A stretch of 57,917 nucleotides of DNA from Candidatus Levybacteria bacterium RIFCSPLOWO2_02_FULL_37_18 (GCA_001784115.1 MFPD01000013.1:1-57917); one strand, 5' to 3'; counted from the stretch's first letter, positions 16,399-27,707 are shown. Notes: generated by a model from the letters alone, not told the origin. A program made the numbers and translations.

Positions 16399-17688
16399 AT
16401 GACAATTACATTTTTAGGCCATGGGTATGTTGGGTTAGTCAGTGCGACAATTTTTGCTGACTTAGGGAATACAGTGTGGGTTATTGGACATACGCCTGAA
16501 AAAATAGAAAATCTAAAAAAAGGAATTATTCCCATTTACGAACCCGGCCTTGAAGAAGTGGCGAAAAGAAATATCAAGGCAAAACGTCTTCTTTTTACTC
16601 TTGATTACGATAAAGCAATTCCTGCTTCTGAAGTTGTATTTATAGCAGTTGGTACTCCCCCAAAAGATAATGGAGAAGCAGACTTGTCGATTGTTTTTGA
16701 AGTTGCAAAAAAAATTGGCCAATATTTAGATGGATATACTGTAGTTGCGACAAAAAGTACTGTGCCTGTTGGGACAAACAGGAAAATAAAAGAAATAGTG
16801 GAATCTGTGCGTCCAAGGAAAGCAAAATTTGATATAGCATCGGTTCCGGAATTTCTACGTGAAGGGCAGGCAATTTCGGATACATTAAATCCAGACCGAG
16901 TGGTAATTGGTACCGAGACAAAAGAGGCTCGCAGTGTATTAGTTGAGCTTCATAAACCAATTAATAGTTTTGGGGTTTTAACAACTATTGAAACTGCTGA
17001 AATGATCAAATATGCGGCAAACGCCTTTTTAGCCACAAAAATATCTTTTTCCAATGCAATCGCTTACTTGTCAGAGATAACGGGAGCAGACGCATTACAT
17101 GTTCTTGAAGCCGTAGGTTTAGATAAGCGAGTTGGAAGCGCGTTTCTTTCTCCCGGCGCTGGATTTGGCGGAAGCTGTTTTCCCAAAGACGTAAAAGCGT
17201 TGATTGCGATTGCCAAGCAACATGACTATGAATTTTCTTTGTTAAAAGTTGTTGAAGAAGTAAATAAACAGGCGATGCAAAGCATAGTAACAAAAGCAAA
17301 AAAAATGCTTGGAAAAGTAGAGGGAAAAACAGTCGGAATATTAGGGCTTTCGTTTAAACCGGATACAGATGATATGAGGGAAGCACCTTCTTTATACATA
17401 ATTTCCGCATTGCAAAAAGAAGGAGCAAAGATAAAAGCGTATGATCCTATTGCAATGGAAAATGCAAAAAAATTAACTTCAGGAGTTACATTCTTAAGTA
17501 ATTCATACGAAGCGGCAAAAGATTGCGATTTACTTATTGTTGTTACCGAATGGAACGAGTTTAGACAACTTGATTTGGAAAAAATGAAATCAGAAATGAA
17601 AAACCCGGTACTCCTTGACGGAAGAAATATTTACGACCCCAAAAAAGCAAAACAGATCGGTTTTACGTATTTTGGGGTAGGAAGATAG
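16399..17688 (+). CDS. ugd: UDP-glucose 6-dehydrogenase
   Basis: 429 aa. N-terminal NAD domain FLGHGYVGLVSATIFADLG, VAVGTPPKDNGEADLS, TVPVGTNRKI; middle domain ANAFLATKISFSNAI; catalytic Cys about residue 260 in GFGGSCFPKDVKALI; C-terminal domain LGLSFKPDTDDMREAPS and VVTEWNEFRQLDL. Oxidises UDP-glucose to UDP-glucuronate with two NAD+, giving an acidic sugar for surface polymers. Family-typical length. Part of the sugar operon, 4 nt before the next gene. Confidence 0.95.
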   Translation: MTITFLGHGYVGLVSATIFADLGNTVWVIGHTPEKIENLKKGIIPIYEPGLEEVAKRNIKAKRLLFTLDYDKAIPASEVVFIAVGTPPKDNGEADLSIVFEVAKKIGQYLDGYTVVATKSTVPVGTNRKIKEIVESVRPRKAKFDIASVPEFLREGQAISDTLNPDRVVIGTETKEARSVLVELHKPINSFGVLTTIETAEMIKYAANAFLATKISFSNAIAYLSEITGADALHVLEAVGLDKRVGSAFLSPGAGFGGSCFPKDVKALIAIAKQHDYEFSLLKVVEEVNKQAMQSIVTKAKKMLGKVEGKTVGILGLSFKPDTDDMREAPSLYIISALQKEGAKIKAYDPIAMENAKKLTSGVTFLSNSYEAAKDCDLLIVVTEWNEFRQLDLEKMKSEMKNPVLLDGRNIYDPKKAKQIGFTYFGVGR

Positions 17689-17691
17689 TAT

Positions 17692-19642
<1,951 letters not shown>

Positions 19643-19651
19643 CGCGCCAAT

Positions 19652-20821
19652 ATGAAAGTAGCTATAGTACTTCCTACGTATAACGAAGAAGGAAATATTC
19701 AGCGCCTAATCACGTTACTAGAAGAAGAAATATTCCCTCAGATAAAAAATCACAACATACATATTATTGTTGCTGATGATAACTCACCGGACGGAACGGG
19801 AAAAATCGTCGAAGACCTCATTAAAAAATATAAAAACCTTCATATTGTTTACGGCGAAAAACAAGGATTAGGCGCGGCATATCTTCGCGGGATGACAGCC
19901 GGAGTTGAAAAACTTCACGCGGATGTATTATTTGAAATGGATGCTGATTTTTATCATGATCCAAAGAAAATCCCCGAGTTCTTAAAAAAAATTGAAGAAG
20001 GATATGATTTTGTAATTGGCACACGATATAACAACGGTGGAGCGATACCAAAAAATTGGGGTTTGCATAGAAAGATATTTTCTATTTTTGCAAATCTTTT
20101 AATTCGAACAATTCTTTTTAGATTTTCCATACATGATTGGACCGGTGGATACAGAGCAATAAAAAAAGAAGTTTTTTTAAAAGAAAGAAATGAGTTTGCT
20201 AAATACGGGGGGTATACATTTCAAGTTGCAGTTTTATATAATGCAGTTTTGGACGGATTTAAAATTGCCGAAGTACCTTTTCACGCAACAGATCGGGTAT
20301 TAGGCAGATCAAAGATTGCGCCTTTTGACTACATTAAAAATTTACTTCAATATGTTATTGTTTCAAAGTTTATCGAGATTTGGAATTCTCCATTTCCTAA
20401 ATACGCAATAGTTGGGTTTTCGGGCTATCTGATTAACGCTATTTCTTTAGAAATTATTAAGAACTCATTTGGACTTTCGTCAGGCTTGTCTGCCGCATTA
20501 GGCGGAGAATTGACAAATATTTGGAATTTTTTGCTAAATAACTATTGGGCTTTTTCTTCTCAAAAAATTACTTCATTTAATAAGCTATTTTCTAAATTTG
20601 TCCAATTTAATATTGTTGCTTTTGGATCACTTGTATTAATCGGACTATTTGTGGAGGCGGCAACCTCTTTATACTCAGACACAAGTTTGGTAAGGCAAGT
20701 TGCATTATTTGTTTCAATTCCTTTGTTGGTTATTCCATACAGCTATACTATGTATAACATTTTTATCTGGAAACGGTGGCATATTCCTTTTTTATCCAAG
20801 CTTCAAAAAATCGCCGGATGA
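19652..20821 (+). CDS. polyprenol-phosphate sugar synthase (DPM1-like GT2) fused to GtrA domain
   Basis: 389 aa. Residues about 1-240 are a GT-A glycosyltransferase of the dolichol-phosphate mannose synthase type: VLPTYNEEGNIQRLI, ADDNSPDGTG, EMDADFYHDP (DxD), GTRYNNGGAI and the acceptor region VLGRSKI. Residues about 250-389 are a GtrA-like four-helix membrane domain (KYAIVGFSGYLINAISLEII ... NNYWAFSS). It should load a sugar onto a lipid carrier, which GT39-type enzymes such as the next gene then use outside the membrane. The ATG of the next gene overlaps its stop (ATGA). Confidence 0.9.
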   Translation: MKVAIVLPTYNEEGNIQRLITLLEEEIFPQIKNHNIHIIVADDNSPDGTGKIVEDLIKKYKNLHIVYGEKQGLGAAYLRGMTAGVEKLHADVLFEMDADFYHDPKKIPEFLKKIEEGYDFVIGTRYNNGGAIPKNWGLHRKIFSIFANLLIRTILFRFSIHDWTGGYRAIKKEVFLKERNEFAKYGGYTFQVAVLYNAVLDGFKIAEVPFHATDRVLGRSKIAPFDYIKNLLQYVIVSKFIEIWNSPFPKYAIVGFSGYLINAISLEIIKNSFGLSSGLSAALGGELTNIWNFLLNNYWAFSSQKITSFNKLFSKFVQFNIVAFGSLVLIGLFVEAATSLYSDTSLVRQVALFVSIPLLVIPYSYTMYNIFIWKRWHIPFLSKLQKIAG

Positions 20822-22413
20822 ATTTTTTTACAAAATTAATTAAAAAATTAAATCCTTATATCATCCAATTTTTGCTGGTAATAGTGCTGCTTTTTGCTGC
20901 TTTTCTTCGTTTGTATAAAGTACGAGAGTATATGACCTTTTTGGGAGATGAAGGAAGAGATATGCTTGTTGTCTACGATATTTTACACGGTAAATTTACA
21001 TTACTTGGTCCAACCGCATCCGTAGGAGGATTTTTCATGGGCCCCATTTATTATTATTTTATAACTCCATTTTTGTGGTTATTTCATTATGATCCGATCG
21101 GCCCGTCAGTTATGGTGGGATTATTAGGGGTTATTACAGTCTATTTTGTGTATAAGATAGGAAGTGAATTCTTAGGCAGAAAACAAGGCTTGATCGCAGC
21201 TTTTTTATATTCAATTTCTCCTCTTGTTATCGCGCATTCGCGTTCGTCTTGGAATCCAAATGTAATGCCATTTTTTTCACTCGTTACAATGTATGCATTA
21301 TGGAAAGCAATGATAAAGAAAAGAAATATATTTTTGCTTTTACTCACAGGTATTTTATTTGGAATAGACATCCAATTGCATTACGTAGAACTTTTTCTTG
21401 GTATTGCAATACTAGTATATATACTAGTATTTCGATTTTTTGAGTCGGGTAATAATGTTTCCTTCAAAGGAAGTCTTTTAAAAATAGCAAAAGATTACAT
21501 ATGTATATTCATAGGATTTATTTTAGGATTTTCTCCGTTTCTTGCGTTTGAAATGCGACACGGGTTTCCGAATATCAAAAGTGTGATAAACTTTATTTTT
21601 CACTCGGGAGAAACCGGAGGAAATAGTAATTTTTTTCCTATCATTACTAATGTTTTTTTCCGATTATTTGGTAGACTCGTTACCGCGTATCCTCCTTCCG
21701 AACAGATTGTGGCAGGTATGCATAAGAATATAGAGTATATTACTTCTTTGGTTTGGATAGTAGCAACAGCAAGCTTCTTTTATTTTGTATATCTTCTGTG
21801 TCTTAGATATAAAGAAAAAAACCAAAATTTTTATCAATTACTTTTATTATGTATATGGTTTACCTCCGGAGTAATTATATTTGGGTTTTATAAAAAACCA
21901 ATTTATGATTATTACTTTGAATTTTTATTTCCTTTGCCGTTTCTTTTCGTAGGAAATTTTCTCATATTTTTATGGAGTAGGAAATTAGTTTATAAAATGG
22001 TCTCATCTGTTTTTTTCTTATGGATTGTAACAGTAAGTCTTATGGGTATTCCATTCCGGTTTTCTCCCAACAGGCAACTTGAACAAACACAGACAATTTC
22101 TAAATTTGTTATAGAAAGAGCAGAGGGAAAGCCGTTTAATTTTGCGCTTATTACCGGCGGAAACTCTGACCATGCGTATCGGTATTTTTTCAAACTTGCA
22201 GGGAAAGATCCAATTGTCATTCAATATGAAGGTGCCGATCCACAAAGGAAAACAGTAACGGATCAACTGCTTGTTGTGTGCGAGAAACTCCCGTGCGAAC
22301 CGCTTGGTAATCCGCTTTGGGAGGTTTCTGGTTTTGGCAGAGCAGAAATTGCAGCTTCCTGGGACGTGTCTGTTGTAAAAGTCTATAAGCTTGCTCGTTA
22401 CTTCTTTAAATAG
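20818..22413 (+). CDS. GT39/ArnT-like integral membrane glycosyltransferase
   Basis: 531 aa from ATG 20818 (4-nt overlap with the preceding gene); an upstream GTG at 20776 is not needed. Around eleven membrane helices. The first outer loop holds FLGDEGRDMLVVYDIL, an acidic pair as in the catalytic loop of GT-C enzymes that use lipid-phosphate sugars, and RSSWNPNVMPFF is another conserved loop. A C-terminal outside domain (about 430-531) has two Cys (CEKLPC). Likely transfers a sugar from the carrier made by the DPM-like enzyme to protein or glycan. Confidence 0.8.
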   Translation: MNFFTKLIKKLNPYIIQFLLVIVLLFAAFLRLYKVREYMTFLGDEGRDMLVVYDILHGKFTLLGPTASVGGFFMGPIYYYFITPFLWLFHYDPIGPSVMVGLLGVITVYFVYKIGSEFLGRKQGLIAAFLYSISPLVIAHSRSSWNPNVMPFFSLVTMYALWKAMIKKRNIFLLLLTGILFGIDIQLHYVELFLGIAILVYILVFRFFESGNNVSFKGSLLKIAKDYICIFIGFILGFSPFLAFEMRHGFPNIKSVINFIFHSGETGGNSNFFPIITNVFFRLFGRLVTAYPPSEQIVAGMHKNIEYITSLVWIVATASFFYFVYLLCLRYKEKNQNFYQLLLLCIWFTSGVIIFGFYKKPIYDYYFEFLFPLPFLFVGNFLIFLWSRKLVYKMVSSVFFLWIVTVSLMGIPFRFSPNRQLEQTQTISKFVIERAEGKPFNFALITGGNSDHAYRYFFKLAGKDPIVIQYEGADPQRKTVTDQLLVVCEKLPCEPLGNPLWEVSGFGRAEIAASWDVSVVKVYKLARYFFK

Positions 22414-22423
22414 TTTCCGCAAT

Positions 22424-22452
22424 TTGACAACTCATGGGCATTTTTGTATGAT
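22424..22452 (+). promoter_or_regulatory. strong promoter of the rrf2-suf operon
   Basis: Consensus TTGACA at 22424-22429, exactly 17 nt, TATGAT at 22447-22452. Predicted start near 22459 lies inside the inverted repeat 22453-22473. It is the only promoter I see for the SUF genes. Confidence 0.8.
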
Positions 22453-22473
22453 ATACCAATACTAACTTGGTAT
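22453..22473 (+). promoter_or_regulatory. probable Rrf2-family operator
   Basis: ATACCAA-TACTAAC-TTGGTAT: a perfect 7-bp inverted repeat with 7-nt spacer, directly after the -10 box and covering the transcription start, 11 nt before the regulator's own ATG. Dyad sites of similar size overlapping the promoter are usual for Rrf2 regulators such as IscR; binding here would block transcription. Confidence 0.65.
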
Positions 22474-22483
22474 TAGTTTTTCT

Positions 22484-22900
22484 ATGATTCGATTTTCAAG
22501 GCGAGAAGATTACGCTGTAATCCTAATTACAAAACTTGCCCAAAATTATAATAAGCGGTTGGTCCCGCTTACCGAGGTTTCTAAAGAATACAACATTTCA
22601 ATTTTATTTTTGCGAAACCTGGCAAGTGATTTACGCAATAGCGGAATCATAAAAGCAGTTGAGGGAAAAAACGGCGGATATTTTTTACAAAAAGATCCCA
22701 AGAAGCTTCTTATGAAAGACGTTTTATCAGCGTTTTCAAAAGAACCTCTGCTTGAATGTTGTCCTGCGGGAATTACCCATAAAGGAATATGCCCTAAATC
22801 AGGATTCTGCCAGCCTGGTTTTATTTGGAGAAGATTAAATAAAGATTTTATCGAAAAAATTTCTAATCTATCTATAGACCAATTTATGAAATATGAATAA
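22484..22900 (+). CDS. Rrf2-family Fe-S-sensing repressor (IscR/SufR-like)
   Basis: 138 aa. Winged helix-turn-helix (REDYAVILITKLAQN, SILFLRNLASDL, wing VEGKNGGYFL), then a dimer helix and a Cys-rich loop with Cys92, Cys93, Cys103 and Cys109 (LLECCPAG, GICPKSGFC), which should bind an Fe-S cluster as in IscR. It precedes sufC with an 8-nt overlap, and an inverted repeat covers its own start site, so autoregulation of the SUF operon by cluster status is inferred. Confidence 0.9.
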   Translation: MIRFSRREDYAVILITKLAQNYNKRLVPLTEVSKEYNISILFLRNLASDLRNSGIIKAVEGKNGGYFLQKDPKKLLMKDVLSAFSKEPLLECCPAGITHKGICPKSGFCQPGFIWRRLNKDFIEKISNLSIDQFMKYE

Positions 22901-23636
22901 CTCATTTGTAATTAAAAATCTAGAGTCTTCAGTTGGAGGAAAAGAAATTCTAAAAGGGGTCAGTTTGGAGATTATGCCTTCGGAAATTCATGCAGTTATG
23001 GGTCCCAATGGTGCGGGAAAAACAACACTGGTAATGAGTTTGATGGGCAACCCGAATTACAAGTTCAGAATTCAGAATTCAGAATTCAGAATTAACGGGG
23101 AAGATATGTTTAATAAGACTTCCGAAGAAAGAGCCAAGAATGGGCTGTTCGTGGCGTTTCAGCATCCAATAGAAATTCAAGGAGTTTCTGTTTTAGCATT
23201 TTTGCGGACGTCTTATAAAGCATTATATCCTCAAGAAAAAATTCCTTTATCCGATTTTAAAAAACAGGTAGTAGAAGCTTTAAAGATGGTGAATTTGGAT
23301 GAAGGTTTTATGCAGAGATCAATTAACGAAGGATTTTCCGGAGGAGAAAAAAAGAGAATGGAAATAGCTCAATTATTGGTGTTAAAACCAAAATTTGCAA
23401 TCTTAGATGAAATAGACTCAGGACTTGATATAGATAGCTTGAGAATTGTTGCAAAAGCAATTGGAGGCGCTGTTAAAAAATACAAGACTGGAATTTTACT
23501 CATTACGCATTATCAAAGAATTCTTTATTACTTGAAACCCCATTATGTTCACGTGCTTATTGATGGGAAAATAAAAAAGTCGGATGGATTGTCTTTGGTT
23601 AGAAAAATAGAAAAGGGCGGATATGCAGCAGTTTAA
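22893..23636 (+). CDS. sufC: SufC, Fe-S assembly ATPase
   Basis: 247 aa ABC-type ATPase. Walker [15 protein letters not shown]-loop [10 protein letters not shown], signature [18 protein letters not shown], Walker [15 protein letters not shown] and H-loop ITHYQRIL. The IDSGLD and GGEKKR motifs are SufC-specific. It powers the SufBCD scaffold. Residues about 58-67 ([10 protein letters not shown]) come from a heptanucleotide repeat at 23064-23093 inserted between Walker A and the NGEDMF segment. The reading frame continues in tight overlap with sufB (14 nt). Confidence 0.95.
   Translation: MNNSFVIKNLESSVGGKEILKGVSLEIMPSEIHAVMGPNGAGKTTLVMSLMGNPNYKFRIQNSEFRINGEDMFNKTSEERAKNGLFVAFQHPIEIQGVSVLAFLRTSYKALYPQEKIPLSDFKKQVVEALKMVNLDEGFMQRSINEGFSGGEKKRMEIAQLLVLKPKFAILDEIDSGLDIDSLRIVAKAIGGAVKKYKTGILLITHYQRILYYLKPHYVHVLIDGKIKKSDGLSLVRKIEKGGYAAV
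23064..23093. repeat. heptanucleotide repeat inside sufC
   Basis: Four copies of TTCAGAA plus TT, read as [10 protein letters not shown]. The same unit occurs five times in secF at 35371-35405. Confidence 0.92.
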
Positions 23637-25014
23637 TACTTCACATTATGAGTTTGGATTTCATGATAAACTTAAACCAGTTTACTCCACGCAAAAAGGA
23701 CTGACGGAAAAAACAGTTAGGGAAATTTCTTCTATGAAACAGGAGCCGGAGTGGATGCTTGGGATTCGGCTCAAAGCACTTGCTTTATTTTTTTCAAAAA
23801 AATTACCGACATGGGGAGGAGATTTAACGAGACTTAATTTTGATGAGATTTATTACTATGTTAAGCCAACTGATAAACAAGGAAGAACATGGGATGAAGT
23901 ACCAAAAGAAATAAAAGATACGTTTGACAAGATTGGAATTCCGCAAGCAGAAAGAAAATTCTTAGCAGGCGTTGCTGCGCAATACGATTCGGAAGTTGTC
24001 TATCACAGCATTTCCAAAATGCTTGAGGCAAAAGGAGTTATTTTTGTCGATACAGATACTGCTTTAAAAAAATATCCGGACTTACTTCGACAATATTTTG
24101 GAAAAATTATTCCTCCGGCAGATAATAAGCTTGCTGCTTTAAATACCGCAGTGTGGAGCGGTGGATCATGTATCTATGTTCCGAAAAATGTTTGTGTTGA
24201 TCTTCCTTTGCAAGCATATTTTCGCATTAACGCAAAAAACATGGGACAGTTTGAGAGGACATTAATTATTGCGGATGAGGGAAGTTATGTTCATTACGTG
24301 GAGGGTTGTACAGCTCCAATTTTTACAACAGATTCTTTGCATAGTGCAGTTGTGGAAATTTTGGTTAAAAAGGGAGCGCGTGTTAGATACACGACAATTC
24401 AAAACTGGAGTAAGAATGTTTATAACTTGGTTACGAAGAGAATGTTTGTTGAAGAAGAAGGATTTGGGGAATGGATTGATGGAAATCTAGGCAGTCAACT
24501 TACCATGAAATATCCAAGTGTATATTTAATGGGAAGAAAAGCGCGGGGAGAAGTTTTGTCACTGGCTTTCGCGGGAGAGGATCAACATCAGGATGCGGGA
24601 GGGAAAGCCATACACTTTGCGCCAGAAACAAGCTCGGTTATTTCCTCAAAATCAGTGAGTAAAGACGGAGGGAGAACCTCATATAGAGGGCTTTTAAAAG
24701 TTTTAAAAGGAGCAGAAAATTCTAAATCAACAGTTAGATGTGATGCATTAATTTTAGATCCTAAGAGTCGTTCTGACACGTACCCAACAATGGAAATTAA
24801 TGAAGAAAAAGTTACTATTGGACATGAAGCGGCAGTTTCTAAGATTGGAGAAGATCAATTATTTTATTTTCGAAGCAGAGGAATTTCTCAGGCAGCTGCA
24901 GAGGTTATGATTGTCAATGGATTTATCGAACCGATTGTTCGGGAATTACCAATGGAGTACGCGGTGGAATTAAATAGGCTTATACAGCTAGAAATGACTG
25001 GAGCGGTGGGATGA
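23623..25014 (+). CDS. sufB: SufB, Fe-S cluster scaffold
   Basis: 463 aa, near the usual length of about 465-495. Beta-helix core with [27 protein letters not shown], and the C-terminal block [19 protein letters not shown] (Cys conserved with the E. coli SufB cluster residue) followed by [20 protein letters not shown]. SufB builds the cluster within the SufBC2D complex in the cytosol. Overlaps sufC by 14 nt. Confidence 0.96.
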   Translation: MQQFNTSHYEFGFHDKLKPVYSTQKGLTEKTVREISSMKQEPEWMLGIRLKALALFFSKKLPTWGGDLTRLNFDEIYYYVKPTDKQGRTWDEVPKEIKDTFDKIGIPQAERKFLAGVAAQYDSEVVYHSISKMLEAKGVIFVDTDTALKKYPDLLRQYFGKIIPPADNKLAALNTAVWSGGSCIYVPKNVCVDLPLQAYFRINAKNMGQFERTLIIADEGSYVHYVEGCTAPIFTTDSLHSAVVEILVKKGARVRYTTIQNWSKNVYNLVTKRMFVEEEGFGEWIDGNLGSQLTMKYPSVYLMGRKARGEVLSLAFAGEDQHQDAGGKAIHFAPETSSVISSKSVSKDGGRTSYRGLLKVLKGAENSKSTVRCDALILDPKSRSDTYPTMEINEEKVTIGHEAAVSKIGEDQLFYFRSRGISQAAAEVMIVNGFIEPIVRELPMEYAVELNRLIQLEMTGAVG

Positions 25015-25016
25015 TA

Positions 25017-25055
25017 CGTATTAAGTATAAAGTATAAAATATTAAGTATAAACAA
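25017..25055. repeat. AGTATAA heptad repeat between sufB and sufD
   Basis: AGTATAA AGTATAA AATATTA AGTATAA, period 7, ending 5 nt before the sufD ATG; leaves no room for a Shine-Dalgarno site. Confidence 0.7.
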
Positions 25056-25059
25056 AAAT

Positions 25060-25629
25060 ATGAAGAACATAAATATTACAGTTAAGAAAAATGAAGAGAA
25101 AGTTGTTCCGTACATCTGGATCAATGGTTCTGAGTCTGAGATAAACTTTGATGCGGAACTTATTGGTGAAGGCGCAAACCTAACGATTATTGGAATTTTT
25201 ATTGGGAAAAATTCTGATTCAGTGATTTTTAATACAAACGTTATTCACAAAGCTCCCAAGACAAAAAGTATGACACATATTCGGGGAGTTTTTTATGACA
25301 AGTCCATTTTTAATAATGATGGCATGGTACATATTGCAAAAGGAGCAAAAGGAGCTGATGGATACTTTGCATCAAAAATACTACTCTTTGATGACGCAAA
25401 AGGACGAAGCGTGCCTTCTTTGGAAATTGATGAAAATGATTTAAAAGCAGGACATGCGTCAACAGTTGGAAGACCCGATGAGAATCAGTTATTCTATTTA
25501 AGAAGTAGAGGTTTGTCAGAAAAGCAAGCTGAAAAATTAATTGTTTCCGGTTTTTTTGAGCCAACACTTTCAATGCTTTCTGAAAATAAACAAATAGAGA
25601 TTAGACAAAATCTTTTAAAGAATTTGTAA
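25060..25629 (+). CDS. sufD: SufD, short form
   Basis: 189 aa, less than half the usual SufD (about 420). It keeps the final part of the beta-helix and the C-terminal block: SLEIDENDLKAGHASTVGRP with the conserved His, then ENQLFYLRSRGLSEKQAEKL and VSGFFEP. The missing N-terminal helical domain suggests a minimal SufD that only supplies the dimer interface and cluster-site His. Position after sufB supports the call. Intact start ATG 25060, no sign of a broken 5' end. Confidence 0.88.
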   Translation: MKNINITVKKNEEKVVPYIWINGSESEINFDAELIGEGANLTIIGIFIGKNSDSVIFNTNVIHKAPKTKSMTHIRGVFYDKSIFNNDGMVHIAKGAKGADGYFASKILLFDDAKGRSVPSLEIDENDLKAGHASTVGRPDENQLFYLRSRGLSEKQAEKLIVSGFFEPTLSMLSENKQIEIRQNLLKNL

Positions 25630-25690
25630 AATGAATAACTTTAAATCTTTCAAAACATTTAAATAAGTTCAACATTTTCAATTTTCAAGT

Positions 25691-26917
25691 ATGAAAAATT
25701 ACAAGAATGATTTTCCGATTTTTAATCAAAATTCAAAAGATAAACAACTTGTATATTTAGATTCTGCTGCAACCTCACAAAAACCGAGAGCAGTTTTAGA
25801 CGCAATGGATGAGTATTATAAAAACTACAATTCCAATGTTCGTCGCGGTTTGTATCCGATTGCCGAAATTGCAACGCAAAAAGTAGAAGAAGTTCGAAAT
25901 CAAGTCGCACGATTTATTAATGCAAGAGATGCTTCTGAAATTATTTTTGTTCGTAATTCTACAGAAGCAATAAACTTGGTTATGAACACATGGGGAGATA
26001 TGAGTATTGATATGGCAATGGATGATGTTATTGTTGCAACGATTATGGAACATCACAGTAATTTTGTTCCCTGGCAGTTTTTAGCACAGTATAAAGAAAC
26101 TGCGTTTGTAGTGATTGATATCACAGGGGAAGGATATATAGATGTAGATGGTATGTACAAAAAAATAAAAAACGCAAAAATTTTGGCAATTACTCATGTT
26201 TCGAATGTCTTGGGAACAATAAATCCAATAAAAGAAATTATCAAAAAAATAAGGATTGTAAATCCAAATATAACCATTCTTATTGATGGCGCTCAGGCAG
26301 TTCCACACATGAAGGTTGATGTACAAGATTTGGATTGTGATTTTTACGTTTTTTCAGGACATAAAATGATCGCAGCAACCGGTATCGGAGTTTTGTATGG
26401 AAAGAAGAAACTTTTGGAAGAAATGCCGCCTTTTTTATTTGGCGGAGAAATGATACGAGAAGTGACTGTTGAGCAAACTACTTTTGCAAATGCGCCTTTT
26501 AAATTTGAAGCAGGAACACCTGATATTGCGGGAATAATAAGTCTTGGTGCTGCAATAGATTACCTTGAAGATATCGGAATGGAAATAGTTAAAAATCACG
26601 AGAAAGAACTTCTAGAACATGCTTTTTCGCAGATGGAAAAAATCAACGGACTTACTCTGTATGGACCGAAAGACATTAAAGACAGAAGTGGTGTTATTTC
26701 ATTTAATATTAAGGGGGTTCATGCACATGATATAGCTCAGGTTTTGGGAGACATGAATATCTGTATTCGCGCCGGTCATCATTGCGCAATGCCGCTTCAT
26801 AAACACTTGGGAATTGTCGCAAGTGCAAGAATTAGTGTGTATATTTACAACACAAAAGAAGATATTGATCTGTTTATAAGCGGATTAAAAAAAGTAAAAG
26901 AAATTTTTAAAGTCTGA
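25691..26917 (+). CDS. sufS: SufS cysteine desulfurase
   Basis: 408 aa class-V aminotransferase fold. YLDSAATSQKP, TEAINLVMNTWG, ATIMEHHSNFVPW, SHVSNVLGT-type region ITHVSNVLGT, PLP-binding Lys in FSGHKMIAATGIG, and the active-site Cys in IRAGHHCAMPLHK. The group II RxGHHCA motif shows SufS rather than IscS/NifS. Releases sulfur from cysteine and passes it to SufU. 61 nt after sufD across a degenerate AT-rich heptad-like stretch. Confidence 0.95.
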   Translation: MKNYKNDFPIFNQNSKDKQLVYLDSAATSQKPRAVLDAMDEYYKNYNSNVRRGLYPIAEIATQKVEEVRNQVARFINARDASEIIFVRNSTEAINLVMNTWGDMSIDMAMDDVIVATIMEHHSNFVPWQFLAQYKETAFVVIDITGEGYIDVDGMYKKIKNAKILAITHVSNVLGTINPIKEIIKKIRIVNPNITILIDGAQAVPHMKVDVQDLDCDFYVFSGHKMIAATGIGVLYGKKKLLEEMPPFLFGGEMIREVTVEQTTFANAPFKFEAGTPDIAGIISLGAAIDYLEDIGMEIVKNHEKELLEHAFSQMEKINGLTLYGPKDIKDRSGVISFNIKGVHAHDIAQVLGDMNICIRAGHHCAMPLHKHLGIVASARISVYIYNTKEDIDLFISGLKKVKEIFKV

Positions 26918-26944
26918 TGATCTAAATCATTAGACTAGTTAGAG

Positions 26945-27343
26945 ATGGAAGACATAGTATATCGGGAAGAAATTTTAGAACATTATAAAACCCCTCTTAA
27001 TTTTGGAAAACCAGATAAATTTGCTATTTCTTCCAGACAAACAAATCCATTTTGTGGAGACGAGATTGAAATGTTTGTCGAATTTGAAGAAAAATCCGCA
27101 GGTGGAGCTACGATTCCACCCCAAGGGTGGAAAATAAAAACAATTGGGTTTGAGGGAGTAGGGTGCGTAATTAGCATCGTTGCTGGTTCAATGCTTACAG
27201 ATTATGCTAAAGGAAAAACAAAAAAAGAGTTGACAAAGTTTAGTCAAGAAGATATGCTTGACTTGCTTGGAATAGAAGTTTCCGAAACTCGGAAAAAATG
27301 CGCGTTGTTAGCATTTTCGGTTCTCAAAGAATGCTTGGTGTAA
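26945..27343 (+). CDS. sufU: SufU, sulfur-transfer protein, with repeat-encoded insertion
   Basis: 132 aa. Three conserved Cys positions of SufU: NPFCGDEIE, FEGVGCVISIVAGS and TRKKCALLAFS, with the SufU-type helix after the second Cys. In Gram-positive bacteria SufU binds zinc and accepts sulfur from SufS. Residues about 50-65 (SAGGATIPPQGWKIK) are encoded by the 46-nt hairpin at 27091-27136, in place of the short hairpin loop between two strands. The fold should tolerate it because the insertion is in a beta-turn far from the Cys residues in sequence. Confidence 0.9.
   Translation: MEDIVYREEILEHYKTPLNFGKPDKFAISSRQTNPFCGDEIEMFVEFEEKSAGGATIPPQGWKIKTIGFEGVGCVISIVAGSMLTDYAKGKTKKELTKFSQEDMLDLLGIEVSETRKKCALLAFSVLKECLV
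27091..27136. repeat. 46-nt hairpin repeat, copy 2 (inside sufU)
   Basis: Identical over 46 nt to 10999-11044 but read in a different frame (GGATIPPQGWK here). Core stem GGTGGA/TCCACC. Confidence 0.92.
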
Positions 27344-27383
27344 AAAATTTATGAATGAACCAGGGAAAATAGAATAAGCATTT

Positions 27384-27656
27384 ATGCCGTTAAAAGTAAA
27401 AGTTGACAGGAGGCTTTGTATCGGAGCAGCTTCTTGTGTTGCTGTCGCGCCGAATACGTTTGAGCTTGATTCGGAAGGAAAAGCTGTAATTAAAAAGAAA
27501 GATGGTTCGCAAACATCAGAGTTTGTAAGTTATTCAGATATTAATGACACCGAAACAAACATAGAACGTGCTGCGAAATCCTGTCCTGTAAATGCTGTTG
27601 TGATTATAGAAGTTGATGAGCAAGGTAAAGAAATCCGCCAAGTCTGGCCCCAATAA
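27384..27656 (+). CDS. small ferredoxin with three cysteine ligands
   Basis: 90 aa, single-cluster ferredoxin fold. Only three Cys exist: Cys12 and Cys18 in CIGAASC and one in KSCPVNAV. In [4Fe-4S] relatives the motif is CxxC/DxxCxxxCP; here the second position is Ala and the fourth is Ala (VAVAPNTF), as in [3Fe-4S] ferredoxins that partner P450s. So a [3Fe-4S] cluster, or [4Fe-4S] with an outside ligand, is expected. Located between the SUF genes and korAB, it is the likely electron acceptor of the 2-oxoacid oxidoreductase. Confidence 0.85.
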   Translation: MPLKVKVDRRLCIGAASCVAVAPNTFELDSEGKAVIKKKDGSQTSEFVSYSDINDTETNIERAAKSCPVNAVVIIEVDEQGKEIRQVWPQ

Positions 27657-27665
27657 AACTTTCTT

Positions 27666-27707
27666 ACGTCATTCTGGTAAGGTCGACCAGGCGACCGCTC
27701 CAGTCTC
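27666..27707. repeat. CATTCTGG-family element upstream of first GIY-YIG gene
   Basis: ACGTCATTCTGGTAAGGTCG ... GGCGACCGCTCCAGTCTCC, with an inner GGTCG/CGACC pairing, ending 4 nt before the GIY-YIG ATG. Confidence 0.65.
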
